A stretch of 64,000 bases of DNA from Fodinicola acaciae (GCF_010993745.1 NZ_WOTN01000004.1:310001-374000); one strand, 5' to 3'; shown: positions 49,459-57,807, numbered from the stretch's first letter. A program made the numbers and translations. The notes: a model not told the origin generated them from the sequence alone.

Positions 49459-49884
49459 TCACAACTGCTCGTTGTCCTGCCGGCTCAGCGCCGCACTGAC
49501 CACGGCGGCCAGCTCGGCCATCTGTTTCTTTTCAGTGGCAGGCAAATCGGCGCATCGCTGCCCGACCACCGCGGCGAACTCGGCGCGAATACGCACGACG
49601 AGCTGGTCGCCCTCGTCCGTCAGCACCGGCTTGACGATGCGCCGATCGTCCGGATCCGTCTGCCGCACCAACAGCCCACGGCGTACCAGCCGGTCGACCA
49701 TCCCGGTCATGTTGGACTTGTCGCAGCCGAGCCGGCGCGCCAGCTCGCCGAACGACAGGCTTTCCAGGTCGAGCTGCCGCAGCAGCTCCGCCTGCTGCAC
49801 GGTCAGGTCAAACCGGCGAGCCGTCGCGCCATAGAGCACCGCCACTTCGCGATGCAGCGCGCAAAGCGCAGCGGGGAAGTCCAT
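49459..49884 (-). CDS. MarR-family transcriptional regulator
   Basis: 141 residues from ATG 49884; a TTG at 49926 would add 14 residues but overlaps the probable operator. The winged helix is clear: ELLRQLDLESLSFGELARRLGCDKSNMTGMVDRLVRRGLLVRQTDPDDRRIVKPVLT (by parts). Divergent from the SDR at 49976 and co-directional with the MFS pump. Probably represses one or both in response to a phenolic or other ligand. Confidence 0.85.
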   Translation of the reverse strand: MDFPAALCALHREVAVLYGATARRFDLTVQQAELLRQLDLESLSFGELARRLGCDKSNMTGMVDRLVRRGLLVRQTDPDDRRIVKPVLTDEGDQLVVRIRAEFAAVVGQRCADLPATEKKQMAELAAVVSAALSRQDNEQL

Positions 49885-49909
49885 TCCACATAGTTTAACC
49901 ACTTGACCG

Positions 49910-49926
49910 TTGGTACTCTCAACCAA
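49910..49926. promoter_or_regulatory. Candidate MarR operator
   Basis: TTGGT-7 nt-ACCAA inverted repeat in the 91-bp gap between MarR and SDR genes. A further ACCA half-site occurs 10-12 bp to the left. Operator role inferred. Confidence 0.45.
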
Positions 49927-49975
49927 ATCTGTTTAGCATGTCGACTGTTGATGTTGTCAACTTTTGGAGACGGAC

Positions 49976-50701
49976 ATGCGTACGACACTGGTCACCGGCA
50001 GCTCGCGCGGCATCGGCCGCGCGATCGCCCTGCGGTTCGCCGGGCCTGACACCAATGTGGTCGTCAACTACCGCACCGATGCGAATGCGGCGGCCGAGGT
50101 GGTCGACGAGGTCGCCGCCCGCGGCGGCAAGGCCGTCGCCATTGGCGCTGACATCGCCGACCCCGTGCAGCTCGACCGGCTGTTTGACCAGGCAGAACAG
50201 CATTTTGGCGAGCTGGACGTTGTCGTCGGCAATGTCGGTACGGCGCGGTTCGCGCCGGTCGCCAGGACGACCGACGACGACTTCGACACGATGTTCGCCA
50301 CCAACGCGAAGGCGACGTTTCGGCTGTTGCGCGCCGCGGCCGGCCGGGTACGAGACGGCGGCCGCATCGTCGTCATCTCGGCCGGCGTGACCGCGACCGT
50401 ACAACCAGGCACCGGTGTCTACGCGGCGAGCAAAGCGGCCGGCAACGAGATGGTGCGGATCCTCGCGCACGAACTGGGGCCGCGGTCGGTGACCGTGAAC
50501 GCCGTACGACCGGGACCGGTGCGTACTGGCGCGCTGCTCGGCAACCGGAGTCCCGAGCAACTGCGGGAGCTCGCCGCCGCCACGCCACTGCGCCGGATCG
50601 GCGAGCCGGACGACATCGCCGCGGTCGTCGACTTTCTCGCCTCACCGGACGGCGGGTGGCTGACCGGCCAGCTCATCAACGCCGGTGGCGGGCTGTTCTG
50701 A
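49976..50701 (+). CDS. SDR-family NAD(P)-dependent oxidoreductase
   Basis: 241 residues from ATG 49976 with GGAG 6 nt upstream. Complete SDR signature: TLVTGSSRGIGRAIALRF, NVG, Ser of the VVISAG strand, YAASK catalytic pair and VNAVRPGPVRTG. Similar to FabG-type 3-oxoacyl reductases. It is the likely target of the divergent MarR repressor. Substrate unknown. Confidence 0.87.
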   Translation: MRTTLVTGSSRGIGRAIALRFAGPDTNVVVNYRTDANAAAEVVDEVAARGGKAVAIGADIADPVQLDRLFDQAEQHFGELDVVVGNVGTARFAPVARTTDDDFDTMFATNAKATFRLLRAAAGRVRDGGRIVVISAGVTATVQPGTGVYAASKAAGNEMVRILAHELGPRSVTVNAVRPGPVRTGALLGNRSPEQLRELAAATPLRRIGEPDDIAAVVDFLASPDGGWLTGQLINAGGGLF

Positions 50702-50786
50702 TTTCTTTCTGCGCGACCGTTGGTTAGCCTGTCGAGGGTCGTCACGACGCGAGACGGCCAGTCGACGTGCGGTGAGAGGTGGAAGC

Positions 50787-51680
50787 ATGTCCGGGGCCGG
50801 CGCTCAGCCAATTGACCTGGTGTTTCGTGGCGTCCGAGTGGTGCGTGACCGCGCGCTGATCATGGCCATCGTCAACCGGACGAAAGACTCGTTCTACGAC
50901 CAGGGCTCGACCTTCGACCTGGCGCCGGCGCAGGACGCCATCCACCGAGCGGTGGCCAACGGAGCCGACGTGATCGACATCGGCGGCGTACGCGCCGAGG
51001 CCGGGCCCGAGGTCACCACCGCCGAGGAAGTCGACCGCATCGTCCCGATCGTCCGCTGGGCTCACGAGACCTACCCGGAGCTGATCATCAGCATCGACAC
51101 CTGGCGCGCCGAGGTCGGCGACGCCGCCTGTGCGGCCGGTGCGCACCTGATCAACGACAGCTGGGCCTCCGCGGAGCCGGAGCTGATCGACGTGGCCGCC
51201 GCCCACGGCGCCGGCTACATCTGCACGCACACCGGTGAGCAGGCACCGCGATCGGTCCCGTTCCAGCATCATTACGACGACGTCGTGGCGACCGTCGTCA
51301 AGGAGACGACGCGGCTTGCCGAGCTCGCGGTCTCCAAAGGCATACCGCGCGAGGGGATCCTGATCGACCCGACGTGGGGGATCCTCTACGGCAAGGACAC
51401 CGGCTACAACGTCGCCTTGCTCGGCGGCATCCGCACTTTCGTGGAGACCGGCTGGCCTCTGCTGGTGGCGATCTCCAACAAGGACTTCATCGGCGAGATC
51501 CTCGACGCCGACCTCGGCGACCGGGTCGCCGGCACGCTGGCCGCGACCGCGTACGCGGCCAACGAAGGCGCCGCGATGTTCCGCGTCCACGAGGTGCGGG
51601 AAAGCCGGCACGTGGTGGAGATGATCGCCACCATCAACGGCATCCGGCCGCCGTCGCGTACCTTCCAGTGGACCGGTTGA
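50787..51680 (+). CDS. Dihydropteroate synthase-family protein (FolP2-like)
   Basis: 297 residues from ATG 50787 with GAGAGG upstream. TIM-barrel DHPS features: MAIVNRTKDSFYD, ADVIDIGGVRAEAGPEV, ISIDTWRAEV, HLINDSWAS, THTG. The loop reading DPTWGILYGKDTGYN differs from the DPGFGFGK type of functional synthases, matching the FolP2 group, whose mycobacterial members do not replace folate-pathway FolP1. Stands alone, without folE/folB/folK neighbours. True DHPS activity is doubtful. Confidence 0.8.
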   Translation: MSGAGAQPIDLVFRGVRVVRDRALIMAIVNRTKDSFYDQGSTFDLAPAQDAIHRAVANGADVIDIGGVRAEAGPEVTTAEEVDRIVPIVRWAHETYPELIISIDTWRAEVGDAACAAGAHLINDSWASAEPELIDVAAAHGAGYICTHTGEQAPRSVPFQHHYDDVVATVVKETTRLAELAVSKGIPREGILIDPTWGILYGKDTGYNVALLGGIRTFVETGWPLLVAISNKDFIGEILDADLGDRVAGTLAATAYAANEGAAMFRVHEVRESRHVVEMIATINGIRPPSRTFQWTG

Positions 51681-51794
51681 TGTCAGTCATCTGACAGCAG
51701 GATGACAGCGATCGGGACGTTTCCGGCTGCTTCGGTCACATACGCTGTCCGCGCCATTTGGCAGCGTAAAAGCACCGATTGAAGGGGAAACTCC

Positions 51795-52100
51795 ATGAAG
51801 TTCACCGTGGCACGCCGGGTCGGCATCGCCATCGGAGCCGGAATGTTGATCGCCGCCGCGTGGAGCGGCACGGCGCAGGCGGCCTCGACGCCGGCCGCCA
51901 GCCCTGCCACCACCGCTGTGGTCGCGGCACCGGCGGCGTCTGGGAGGCACTGGTGCGGGTTCAGCTACGACAAGTGCGTACAGGACCAGAACACGTTCCA
52001 GCACTACGGCTACAAGGTGAGTCCCATCTACTACGCCGAAGGCAACACCTGCACGCCAGAGCACACCTGCAACGGCTACTGGTTCGACTGGTGGGAGTAA
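51795..52100 (+). CDS. Small secreted four-cysteine protein
   Basis: 101 residues from ATG 51795 with AAGGGG upstream. Signal peptide (VGIAIGAGMLIAAAWSGTAQAAS), an Ala/Thr/Pro linker, then a mature domain of about 50 residues with CGFSYDKC and CTPEHTC, rich in Tyr and Trp (GYWFDWWE end). Two disulfides are expected. No homology that I can see to the pair at 35 kb. Function unknown; an exported bioactive or surface peptide is possible. Confidence 0.7.
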   Translation: MKFTVARRVGIAIGAGMLIAAAWSGTAQAASTPAASPATTAVVAAPAASGRHWCGFSYDKCVQDQNTFQHYGYKVSPIYYAEGNTCTPEHTCNGYWFDWWE

Positions 52101-52116
52101 GCCGGATCTGAACCGC

Positions 52117-52142
52117 GGCCCTGCACCGCCTGGTGCAGGGCC
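52117..52142. terminator. Convergent-gene terminator
   Basis: A perfect 11-bp stem (52117-52127 with 52132-52142) and 4-nt loop, then TTCAT, between the secreted-protein gene and the cupin gene (minus strand). Confidence 0.8.
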
Positions 52143-52143
52143 T

Positions 52144-52623
52144 TCATCTGTCGCCCCGCACGGGATCGCGATAAAGATTCGCGAGTATGTGGCGCATCTC
52201 CTCGTCTGTCGTCCACGGCTGACCGGTCCGTGGTTCGCGGCCCCACGGCATGTCCCGCCGGAATGCCTCGACCGTACGCACCGTGCCGTCGGGTTGGACG
52301 ACTCGGAAGAGCGTACCGATGCGTTGTTCGGCGACGACCCGCATCGTCGAGCCTTCGCGAGCCAGGAAAGCGTGTGGTGTCCGGCACGGTATGGATACGA
52401 CATCACCGGCAACGCAGTCGACGGCTTCCTCGCCGATCCAGACGGTGACGCGTCCGCTGAGCACGTGCAGGATCTCTTCGCCGTCGTGCAGGTGTTGAGG
52501 GCCTGTTTCACCGGATTCCAGGCGGCCCTGCACCAGCAACAGTCGGTCCAATCCTGAGTCGGGACCTGCGATAGTGCGCCATCCGGCATTCGCCGGCATC
52601 GCCGCTCGAGTCACAGCAGTCAT
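52144..52623 (-). CDS. Cupin-domain protein
   Basis: 159 residues. Cupin motif 1 GPQHLHDGEEILHVLSGRVTVWIG and motif 2 GDVVSIPCRTPHAFL supply the metal-binding His/Glu. The C-terminal 50 residues (VVQPDGTVRTVEAFRRDMPWG) are an extra tail. Single-domain cupins range from dioxygenases to sugar epimerases and sensors; the function here is open. Divergent from nothing; upstream lie the tRNA genes. Confidence 0.8.
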   Translation of the reverse strand: MTAVTRAAMPANAGWRTIAGPDSGLDRLLLVQGRLESGETGPQHLHDGEEILHVLSGRVTVWIGEEAVDCVAGDVVSIPCRTPHAFLAREGSTMRVVAEQRIGTLFRVVQPDGTVRTVEAFRRDMPWGREPRTGQPWTTDEEMRHILANLYRDPVRGDR

Positions 52624-52710
52624 CCAGCAGAGCCTAAGAGGTCACGATTGGCACCCCGCCGACGCGGTGGTTGCTGCACTTTGCCGCTGCACCTAGCATT
52701 CTGGGCAGAA

Positions 52711-52746
52711 CAGAGGCCCTGTCCCGAATCCGGGACAGGGCCTCTG
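52711..52746 (-). terminator. Terminator of the tRNA unit
   Basis: A perfect 16-bp stem (52711-52726 with 52731-52746) and 4-nt loop, 19 bp after the 3' end of tRNA-Arg on the minus strand. Confidence 0.85.
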
Positions 52747-52764
52747 ACCTGTCTCAACCTGACG

Positions 52765-52837
52765 CGCGCCCGGCAGGATTCGAACCTGCAACCTCTTGAT
52801 CCGTAGTCAAGTGCTCTATCCGTTGAGCTACGGGCGC
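52765..52837 (-). tRNA. tRNA-Arg(ACG)
   Basis: Acceptor GCGCCCG pairs with CGGGCGC, discriminator G; anticodon loop CTACGGA gives ACG; T-arm GCAGGTTCGAATCCTGC. CCA is not encoded. Its A34 is the substrate of TadA (13.5-13.9 kb). Confidence 0.95.
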
Positions 52838-52855
52838 AAGCAAAACACACCACCG

Positions 52856-52946
52856 CGGAGGCTCCGGGATTCGAACCCGGGAGGGGGTTGAAGCCCCCAA
52901 CCGCATTAGCAGTGCGGCGCCATAGACCAGACTAGGCGAAGCCTCC
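52856..52946 (-). tRNA. tRNA-Ser(GCT)
   Basis: Acceptor GGAGGCT pairs with AGCCTCC, discriminator G; anticodon loop CTGCTAA gives GCT; long variable arm with GGGGGCTTCAACCCCC. 18 bp upstream of tRNA-Arg in the same direction, so co-transcribed. Confidence 0.95.
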
Positions 52947-53021
52947 CGGGGCCTCGTAATCAACGGGCCACCGACGAAGAACGATACACACCGGGTCCGG
53001 CGGTCGACAAAGCAGGGTCGA

Positions 53022-54806
53022 TCACTGGCTCGACTGTACGGCCTGGCGCTCGCCGAAGCCGAGCGGTACGCGGCCGGCGAGGCGGCGGATGGCGGCGGGG
53101 CGGGTCCAGAAGGCCTCGGCCTCCATGGCGGCCATCGCGATCGGGATGAGCGAGCCGGCGGACGGATAGCACACGAAGCGCGGGATCCAGACCGGCGCGA
53201 ACTTCTCGTTGAACCGGTAGAGCGACTCGATCTGCCACCAGCGGGAGGCGAAGGTGAGCATCTTGCTCCAGCCGCGGCTGATCGGGCCGGCGCCGAGCTT
53301 CTCGCCGCGGGCCAGCGCGGAGCGGAACATCGCGAAGTTCAGCGAGACCCGCTTGACCCGCAGCTCCGGGCATTTTTCCAGCAGCGAGCAGATCAGAAAC
53401 TCGTTCAGGCCACCGTCGGCCTCGCGGTCCCGGCGCATCAGGTCGAGGGACAGGCCGTCGGGTCCCCACGGTACGAAGTTGAGCAGCGCACGCAGCTGCT
53501 CGCCGTCCTCGTTGACCGTGTGCGCGGTGACGACGACGCAGTCGCCGTCCTCCAGGTCACCGAAGCGACCGAGCGCCATCGAGAAGCCGCGCTCGGTCTC
53601 GGCGCCGCGCCAGGCGGCGGCGACGCGGGCGAGCTCGGCGGTCTCCGGCTGGGTCAGCTCGGCCAGCCGGCGTACGCGCGCGACATAGCCGGCGCGCTTG
53701 ACCCGGTTGACGGTCTGCCGGACGTTGCGCATCGACCGGCCGGAGAGGCTGAAGTCGGCGACCTGTACGACCGCCTCGTCGCCGATCTCCAGCACGTGCA
53801 GGCCGGCCTCCCGCGCGTACACCGTGCCACCCTGCTCCGAGCAACCGATGACGGCAGGCAGCCAGGCGTATTCGCGGCACAGCTCCAGGAACGGCTTGAT
53901 CGCGCCTGGCCAGGCCTCCGGATCGCCAATGGGGTCGCCTGAGGCCAGCGCCACGCCGGCGACCACCCGGTATGGCACGGCGGCCTTGCCGGTCGGCGAC
54001 CAGACCACGCTTTTGTCCGTACGCAGCGCGAAATAGCCGAGCGAGTCGCGGGCGCCGAAGCGGTCGAGCAGCTCGCGCAGCCGCCTGGAGTCGTCGTCGG
54101 TCAGGTACGCCTTCGGCTCCAGCGGCCGGAGCAGCAGGTACGCGCCGATGATGATCGCCAACACGGTGACGCCGACCAGTGCGGAGCCGACCATGTTGGC
54201 GACCTTGTCGTTGCGGAACGGCACGGTGCCGTCGAGGCCGACGAAACCGGTGAGCACGGTCCAGGCCGACTCGAGCATGGTCGGCCGATAGCCCCGGCGG
54301 TGGTAGACGCCGATCGCCAGCATGCCCGCGAGGAAACCGACGACGTAGATCACGACGACCGCACCGACAGCGATCCATCGGGTCGATCGGTCGCCCTTGG
54401 CGATGAACTCGGCGCGCGCGTAGATCAACAAAGCGAGCAGCAGCGCGGCGAGCACGGCCGCCTCGAAGCCGAAACCCTTGCTCAGGTGCGTGACGATCAG
54501 CACAGCGCTGATCGCGACGGCCAGCCGCCAGGCCCGTTTCTTGCGCCGCCGCAAACCATGCGCGAGCAGAACGAGCACAATGCCGGCGGCGATCGCCAGC
54601 ATGATGGCCGCGAAGGTGACCGGTTTGGGGATGAACTCGGAAAGTACGCGCAGGTGGGCGCGGCTGCGCGGAAGGACCGCGCTCCAGATGCTGATCAGGC
54701 CGTACAGCGCGGACAACGCGGCCAGCGCCAACGGCATCCAGCGCCGCTGGCTTCGCCACCACGGCGTGGCAGAGCCAACTGCACTGTCCCCGCGTTTCGT
54801 CTCCAC
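53022..54806 (-). CDS. Lysyl-phosphatidylglycerol synthase-like membrane protein (MprF family)
   Basis: 594 residues from GTG 54806 with GGAG upstream. The N-terminal 230 residues hold six or more membrane segments (MPLALAALSALYGLISIWSAV, FAAIMLAIAAGIVLVLLAHGL, AVLAALLLALLIYA, WIAVGAVVVIYVVGFLAGMLA, VLAIIIGAYLLLRPL). The C-terminal 330 are the DUF2156/phosphatidylglycerol lysyltransferase domain (GDPIGDPEAWPGAIKPF, FSLSGRSMRNVRQTVNRVKRAGY, LNFVPWGPDGLSLDLMRRD, NEFLI, RGWSKMLTFASRWWQIESLYRFNEKFAP). Transfers an amino acid from charged tRNA to membrane lipid, giving resistance to cationic peptides. No fused tRNA synthetase, unlike mycobacterial LysX. Confidence 0.85.
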   Translation of the reverse strand: METKRGDSAVGSATPWWRSQRRWMPLALAALSALYGLISIWSAVLPRSRAHLRVLSEFIPKPVTFAAIMLAIAAGIVLVLLAHGLRRRKKRAWRLAVAISAVLIVTHLSKGFGFEAAVLAALLLALLIYARAEFIAKGDRSTRWIAVGAVVVIYVVGFLAGMLAIGVYHRRGYRPTMLESAWTVLTGFVGLDGTVPFRNDKVANMVGSALVGVTVLAIIIGAYLLLRPLEPKAYLTDDDSRRLRELLDRFGARDSLGYFALRTDKSVVWSPTGKAAVPYRVVAGVALASGDPIGDPEAWPGAIKPFLELCREYAWLPAVIGCSEQGGTVYAREAGLHVLEIGDEAVVQVADFSLSGRSMRNVRQTVNRVKRAGYVARVRRLAELTQPETAELARVAAAWRGAETERGFSMALGRFGDLEDGDCVVVTAHTVNEDGEQLRALLNFVPWGPDGLSLDLMRRDREADGGLNEFLICSLLEKCPELRVKRVSLNFAMFRSALARGEKLGAGPISRGWSKMLTFASRWWQIESLYRFNEKFAPVWIPRFVCYPSAGSLIPIAMAAMEAEAFWTRPAAIRRLAGRVPLGFGERQAVQSSQ

Positions 54807-54902
54807 GATGCTCCAGTTTGCCTGTCGACCGGCGTTCGCACGCGAGCGGCCGACTCCTCGGAGGATTCCCAAGGATTCTTTGCAGCAAGTATTCTGAAAC
54901 AG

Positions 54903-55607
54903 GTGAACGCGACAGCCGGACAGAACGTTCCACCGCCGGAGACGGCCGACACCGATCGTCCGATCCTGCCCGAGGGGCTCTTCGCCGAGCTGCGCGCGGA
55001 TCCGTTGCACGCGCCAGAACATCTCGCTCTCGAGGCGGTGCGCCGCACCGGCCCGGTGGCCCGCGCCTGGGTCGCACAGTGGCGCTCGCCACGTGCCACT
55101 CCGCGCTGGCAGGCCCGGCAGATCCAGAAGCGGTTCACCTGGCACGCGCGCTATTCCGGCGCCGCCGGCGGCGTGTTGGGGCTGCCTGGCGCGGTCGCCG
55201 ATGTGGCCGTGCTGTCGTGGACACAGGCCCGGATGATCGTGCATCTGGCGGCCGCGTACGGATTCGACCCCTGCGACCGCGAGCGTGCGGCCGAGATCCT
55301 GTTGCTGACCGGCGTGTACGACGCCCTGCACCTCGCCGAGACCGCGGTGAAGGTCGCCGCACGCCGCGCGCCGGCTGCCGAGCTGCTGAAGCACGGCGGT
55401 GGCGGGTCGGTGTCGGAGGTGGCGGCGCGGCTGGCCGTGATGGTCGGCATGAAGCTGGGCAAGCGCGCGTTGTTACGCGCCGTGCCACTCCTGTCGGTGC
55501 CGCTGGCGGCGATGGGAAATGCCGGCTCGACGAAGAAGCTGGCGCGCAAGGCGATCGGGATGTACGAGCACAAGGCGGCCGGACGCGCGGCGATCACGCA
55601 CCAATGA
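54903..55607 (+). CDS. EcsC-family protein
   Basis: 234 residues from GTG 54903. The EcsC region includes FTWHARYSGAAGGVLGLPGAVADVAVLSWTQARMIVHLAAAYGFDP (in parts), ILLLTGVYDALHLAETAVKVA and a C-terminal AVPLLSVPLAAMGNAGSTKKLARKA. The family is widespread and linked to membrane or secretion functions, but its biochemistry is unknown. Divergent from the MprF-like gene, convergent with the RT gene (14-bp overlap). Confidence 0.8.
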   Translation: MNATAGQNVPPPETADTDRPILPEGLFAELRADPLHAPEHLALEAVRRTGPVARAWVAQWRSPRATPRWQARQIQKRFTWHARYSGAAGGVLGLPGAVADVAVLSWTQARMIVHLAAAYGFDPCDRERAAEILLLTGVYDALHLAETAVKVAARRAPAAELLKHGGGGSVSEVAARLAVMVGMKLGKRALLRAVPLLSVPLAAMGNAGSTKKLARKAIGMYEHKAAGRAAITHQ

Positions 55608-56841
55608 GCGCGTCGAAAGCGGCTCGCAGCCGCGCGCCGTGGTCCGGATTGGCGGCCGCCACCCAGGAGATCCGGCCGAGCAGGTGGTTGGCGAAATCCG
55701 GATGACCGTGCCGGTTGGCCGCATCGAGGCCGTTTGTCGAGGCATCGTGCAAAATCGCGCGCAGCCGATCGCGCTCGGCCCGGGTCGCGTTGGGTCGGTC
55801 GTTGACGACCAGGCCGCCGACCAGCTGCCGGACGCCGGCCCGCGCGATGACGGTTTTCCTTGAGTTGACGTGAAATCCCTCGTCCGTGCAGATCTTTTCC
55901 ACCGTACGGACAAGTTTCTCGGCCGGCATCCGCCGGTCGCCGGAAAACGTCAGGTCGTCGGCATATCTGCTGTAGGTGGCGTCCAGCCGGTAGGCGCAGA
56001 GGTTGGCCAGCGCAGGGGAGGTCGGTGCGCCTTGTGGCAGATGAGCGGTGGCGAGTTTGGCGCACAGCCAGCGATGCGCGGCGGCCAGACCCGGATCGCT
56101 CGGCGGCGCGGCCGCGTCGCGTACGGCCGCCGGTGTCGTCGTGGTGAGAAGGCCGGCGAGTTGGTGAGCGACCGGCTCGGCATAGCCGATCGTCCGCAGC
56201 ACTCCGTAGACCCGGCCGGCGGTGACGGTCGCGAAATACTGGCGGAGATCCAGGCGTACGACCACGTCACGGCCAGCATGCAGTCTCGCGTGGGTCAGCG
56301 CGGACCGGCCGGCGACGAAGCCGTGCGCCGCGGGATGTGCCGGCACGGCGGCCAGAATGCCGGCGCCCACTCGGCGCTGCAGCTCCTGGAGTGTCCACTT
56401 TGGACATCCGAGCAGCCGCCTGTTTCGGCACCCAGGTGCACCGATAGTGGCGCAGCCGCTCGGAAATGTTGGTGTGGCGGAGCCGCCGCTGCGGATCGGC
56501 ATACCAGCCGAGCGAGTCGACGTCGAGGCCGAGCCAGCCGGCGAGATCGGGGATGGTGTCCAGAACGGGCACCGGCCAGCGCAGCTCGCCGTGGCGGACC
56601 GGCGTCGGCGTACGGTGGCGCGGCCGGCCGACGCGCTCCGGTGACGGCAGCCGGCCGCTGGCCGCGATGAAGTCGGTGAGCTCGCGCGGCCGGTCGGCCG
56701 GATAGGCGCGCCAGCAGTGATCGGCGAGCCGGCGGGTCCACATCGAGCGGCCGATCGTCCAGCCGGCGCGCTCGACCATCGCGTCCGGCTGCCAGTCGCG
56801 AGATATGCCTCGGCGGCGAGCTCGCGGCGTGCCTGGTCCAT
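55594..56841 (-). CDS. Retron-type reverse transcriptase, apparently frameshifted N-terminus
   Basis: 415-residue open frame from ATG 56841. From about residue 146 it is a normal retron-type RT: PAHPAAHGFVAGRS, first Asp in VVVRLDLRQYF (198), LPQGAPTSP (268-276), YADDLTFSG (YADD 293-296), and a thumb with RQLVGGLVVND. Residues 1-17 (MDQARRELAAEAYLATG) also look native. Between about 56790 and 56408 the native sequence is in another frame (ERAGWTIGRSMWTRRLADH, WPVPVLDTIPDLAGWLGLD, ERLRHYRCTWVPKQ). Loss of 1 bp near 56788 and of about 11 bp near 56408 explains this; the two shifts cancel. RT identity high, activity uncertain. Confidence 0.8.
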   Translation of the reverse strand: MDQARRELAAEAYLATGSRTRWSSAPAGRSAARCGPAGSPITAGAPIRPTGRASSPTSSRPAAGCRHRSASAGRATVRRRRSATASCAGRCPFWTPSPISPAGSASTSTRSAGMPIRSGGSATPTFPSGCATIGAPGCRNRRLLGCPKWTLQELQRRVGAGILAAVPAHPAAHGFVAGRSALTHARLHAGRDVVVRLDLRQYFATVTAGRVYGVLRTIGYAEPVAHQLAGLLTTTTPAAVRDAAAPPSDPGLAAAHRWLCAKLATAHLPQGAPTSPALANLCAYRLDATYSRYADDLTFSGDRRMPAEKLVRTVEKICTDEGFHVNSRKTVIARAGVRQLVGGLVVNDRPNATRAERDRLRAILHDASTNGLDAANRHGHPDFANHLLGRISWVAAANPDHGARLRAAFDALIGA

Positions 56842-56888
56842 CGCCTCCCCCGTGGGTTTCGTTCACCGTACGCGCGTCCTGGTCGCCG

Positions 56889-57004
56889 CGCCGAAACTGT
56901 CGGTGGTGGCTGGAACAATAAAAATCGGGGATCCCCCAGGGACCGTGGCCGGATTTTGGCGCCCCCGAAAACAAGCCTTCCATCGCGCGCCGACAGTTTC
57001 GGCG
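56889..57004 (-). ncRNA. Candidate retron msr-msd non-coding RNA
   Basis: On the minus strand, upstream of the RT, CGCCGAAACTGTCGG (57004-56990) and its perfect complement (56903-56889) flank 86 nt. A second inner pairing TCGGGG/CCCCGA and a possible AAAATC/GATTTT lie within. The right arm ends 47 nt before the RT start codon. This matches the a1/a2 inverted repeats and placement of retron msr-msd. No conserved branching-G motif could be assigned. Confidence 0.45.
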
Positions 57005-57192
57005 ATGCCGAGGTGGCGGGCAGCATGTCAGGCAGGGTGGACCCGACCGGTCCGGCCGTGCGTGCGCCGGTCTGCGCGCCGGCAGGGACGCGCATGCGAC
57101 GAGATGTCCAAGCACCTCCTCACCCCTGGGGGTTCCCAGGACACCGTCCACGAAGGACGGTTGGGGCTCGGGCCCACGCTGCGGCGCTCAGG

Positions 57193-57804
57193 TTAGCCGA
57201 GCAGCGAGCGGACCTCGTCGTCGCCGACCTCGGCGAAATCGCGGTAATACTGGCCGACCGACCCGAAACTGGCCGGCCGCCACGGACAGATCACCTGGTC
57301 ACAGGCCATCGCGGCCAGTCCGGGCCGCGACCCCACCGGTACGGCCAGCCAGACCTGGGCGGCTTCCTGGACAGCGGCGACCGCCGCACGCGCCGAGACG
57401 CCACGAGCCAGACCATCGTCGACCAGCACGACCGTATGACCGGCGAGTCGCGGCGGCGGTCGGCGGCGATAGGCGGCCACTCGCCGTTCCAGCTCGGCAC
57501 GTTCGCGGGCGATCACTCCGTCGAGCGTCGAGGAGTCGATCCGGAACCGGCGCAACATGTCCTCGTCGAGCACCGACGCCCCGTTCTCGGCGATGGCACC
57601 GATCCCCAGCTCCGGCTGCTGCGGCAGGCCGATCTTACGTACGACCAGCACGTCCAGCCCGGCACCGAGCGCCTTGGCGACCGGCACAGCCACCGGTACG
57701 CCGCCGCGTGGCAGCGCCAGCACCAGCGGATCCGCCGGCGCCAGCTCGGCGACCGCGGCGGCCAGCACCTCGCCGGCCGCCGCGCGGTCCCGGTAAGGCC
57801 GCAT
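57193..57804 (-). CDS. Phosphoribosyltransferase-family protein
   Basis: 203 residues. The PRPP-binding motif VVLVDDGLARG (about 125-135) and the hood-type VLALPRGGVPVAVPVAKALG / VVRKIGLPQQPELGIGAIAENG segments match the predicted PRTases found in mycobacterial dormancy regulons. Starts 3 bp after the antiporter gene, so co-transcribed with it. The retron-like ncRNA begins about 190 bp downstream. Some retrons use PRTase effectors, but this gene looks like the chromosomal family. Confidence 0.82.
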   Translation of the reverse strand: MRPYRDRAAAGEVLAAAVAELAPADPLVLALPRGGVPVAVPVAKALGAGLDVLVVRKIGLPQQPELGIGAIAENGASVLDEDMLRRFRIDSSTLDGVIARERAELERRVAAYRRRPPPRLAGHTVVLVDDGLARGVSARAAVAAVQEAAQVWLAVPVGSRPGLAAMACDQVICPWRPASFGSVGQYYRDFAEVGDDEVRSLLG

Positions 57805-57807
57805 CCG

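Noticed and set aside
56842-57192. Simple terminator for the PRTase gene
   Set aside because: The inverted repeat lies about 190 bp after the stop and encloses 86 nt, too long for an intrinsic terminator loop.
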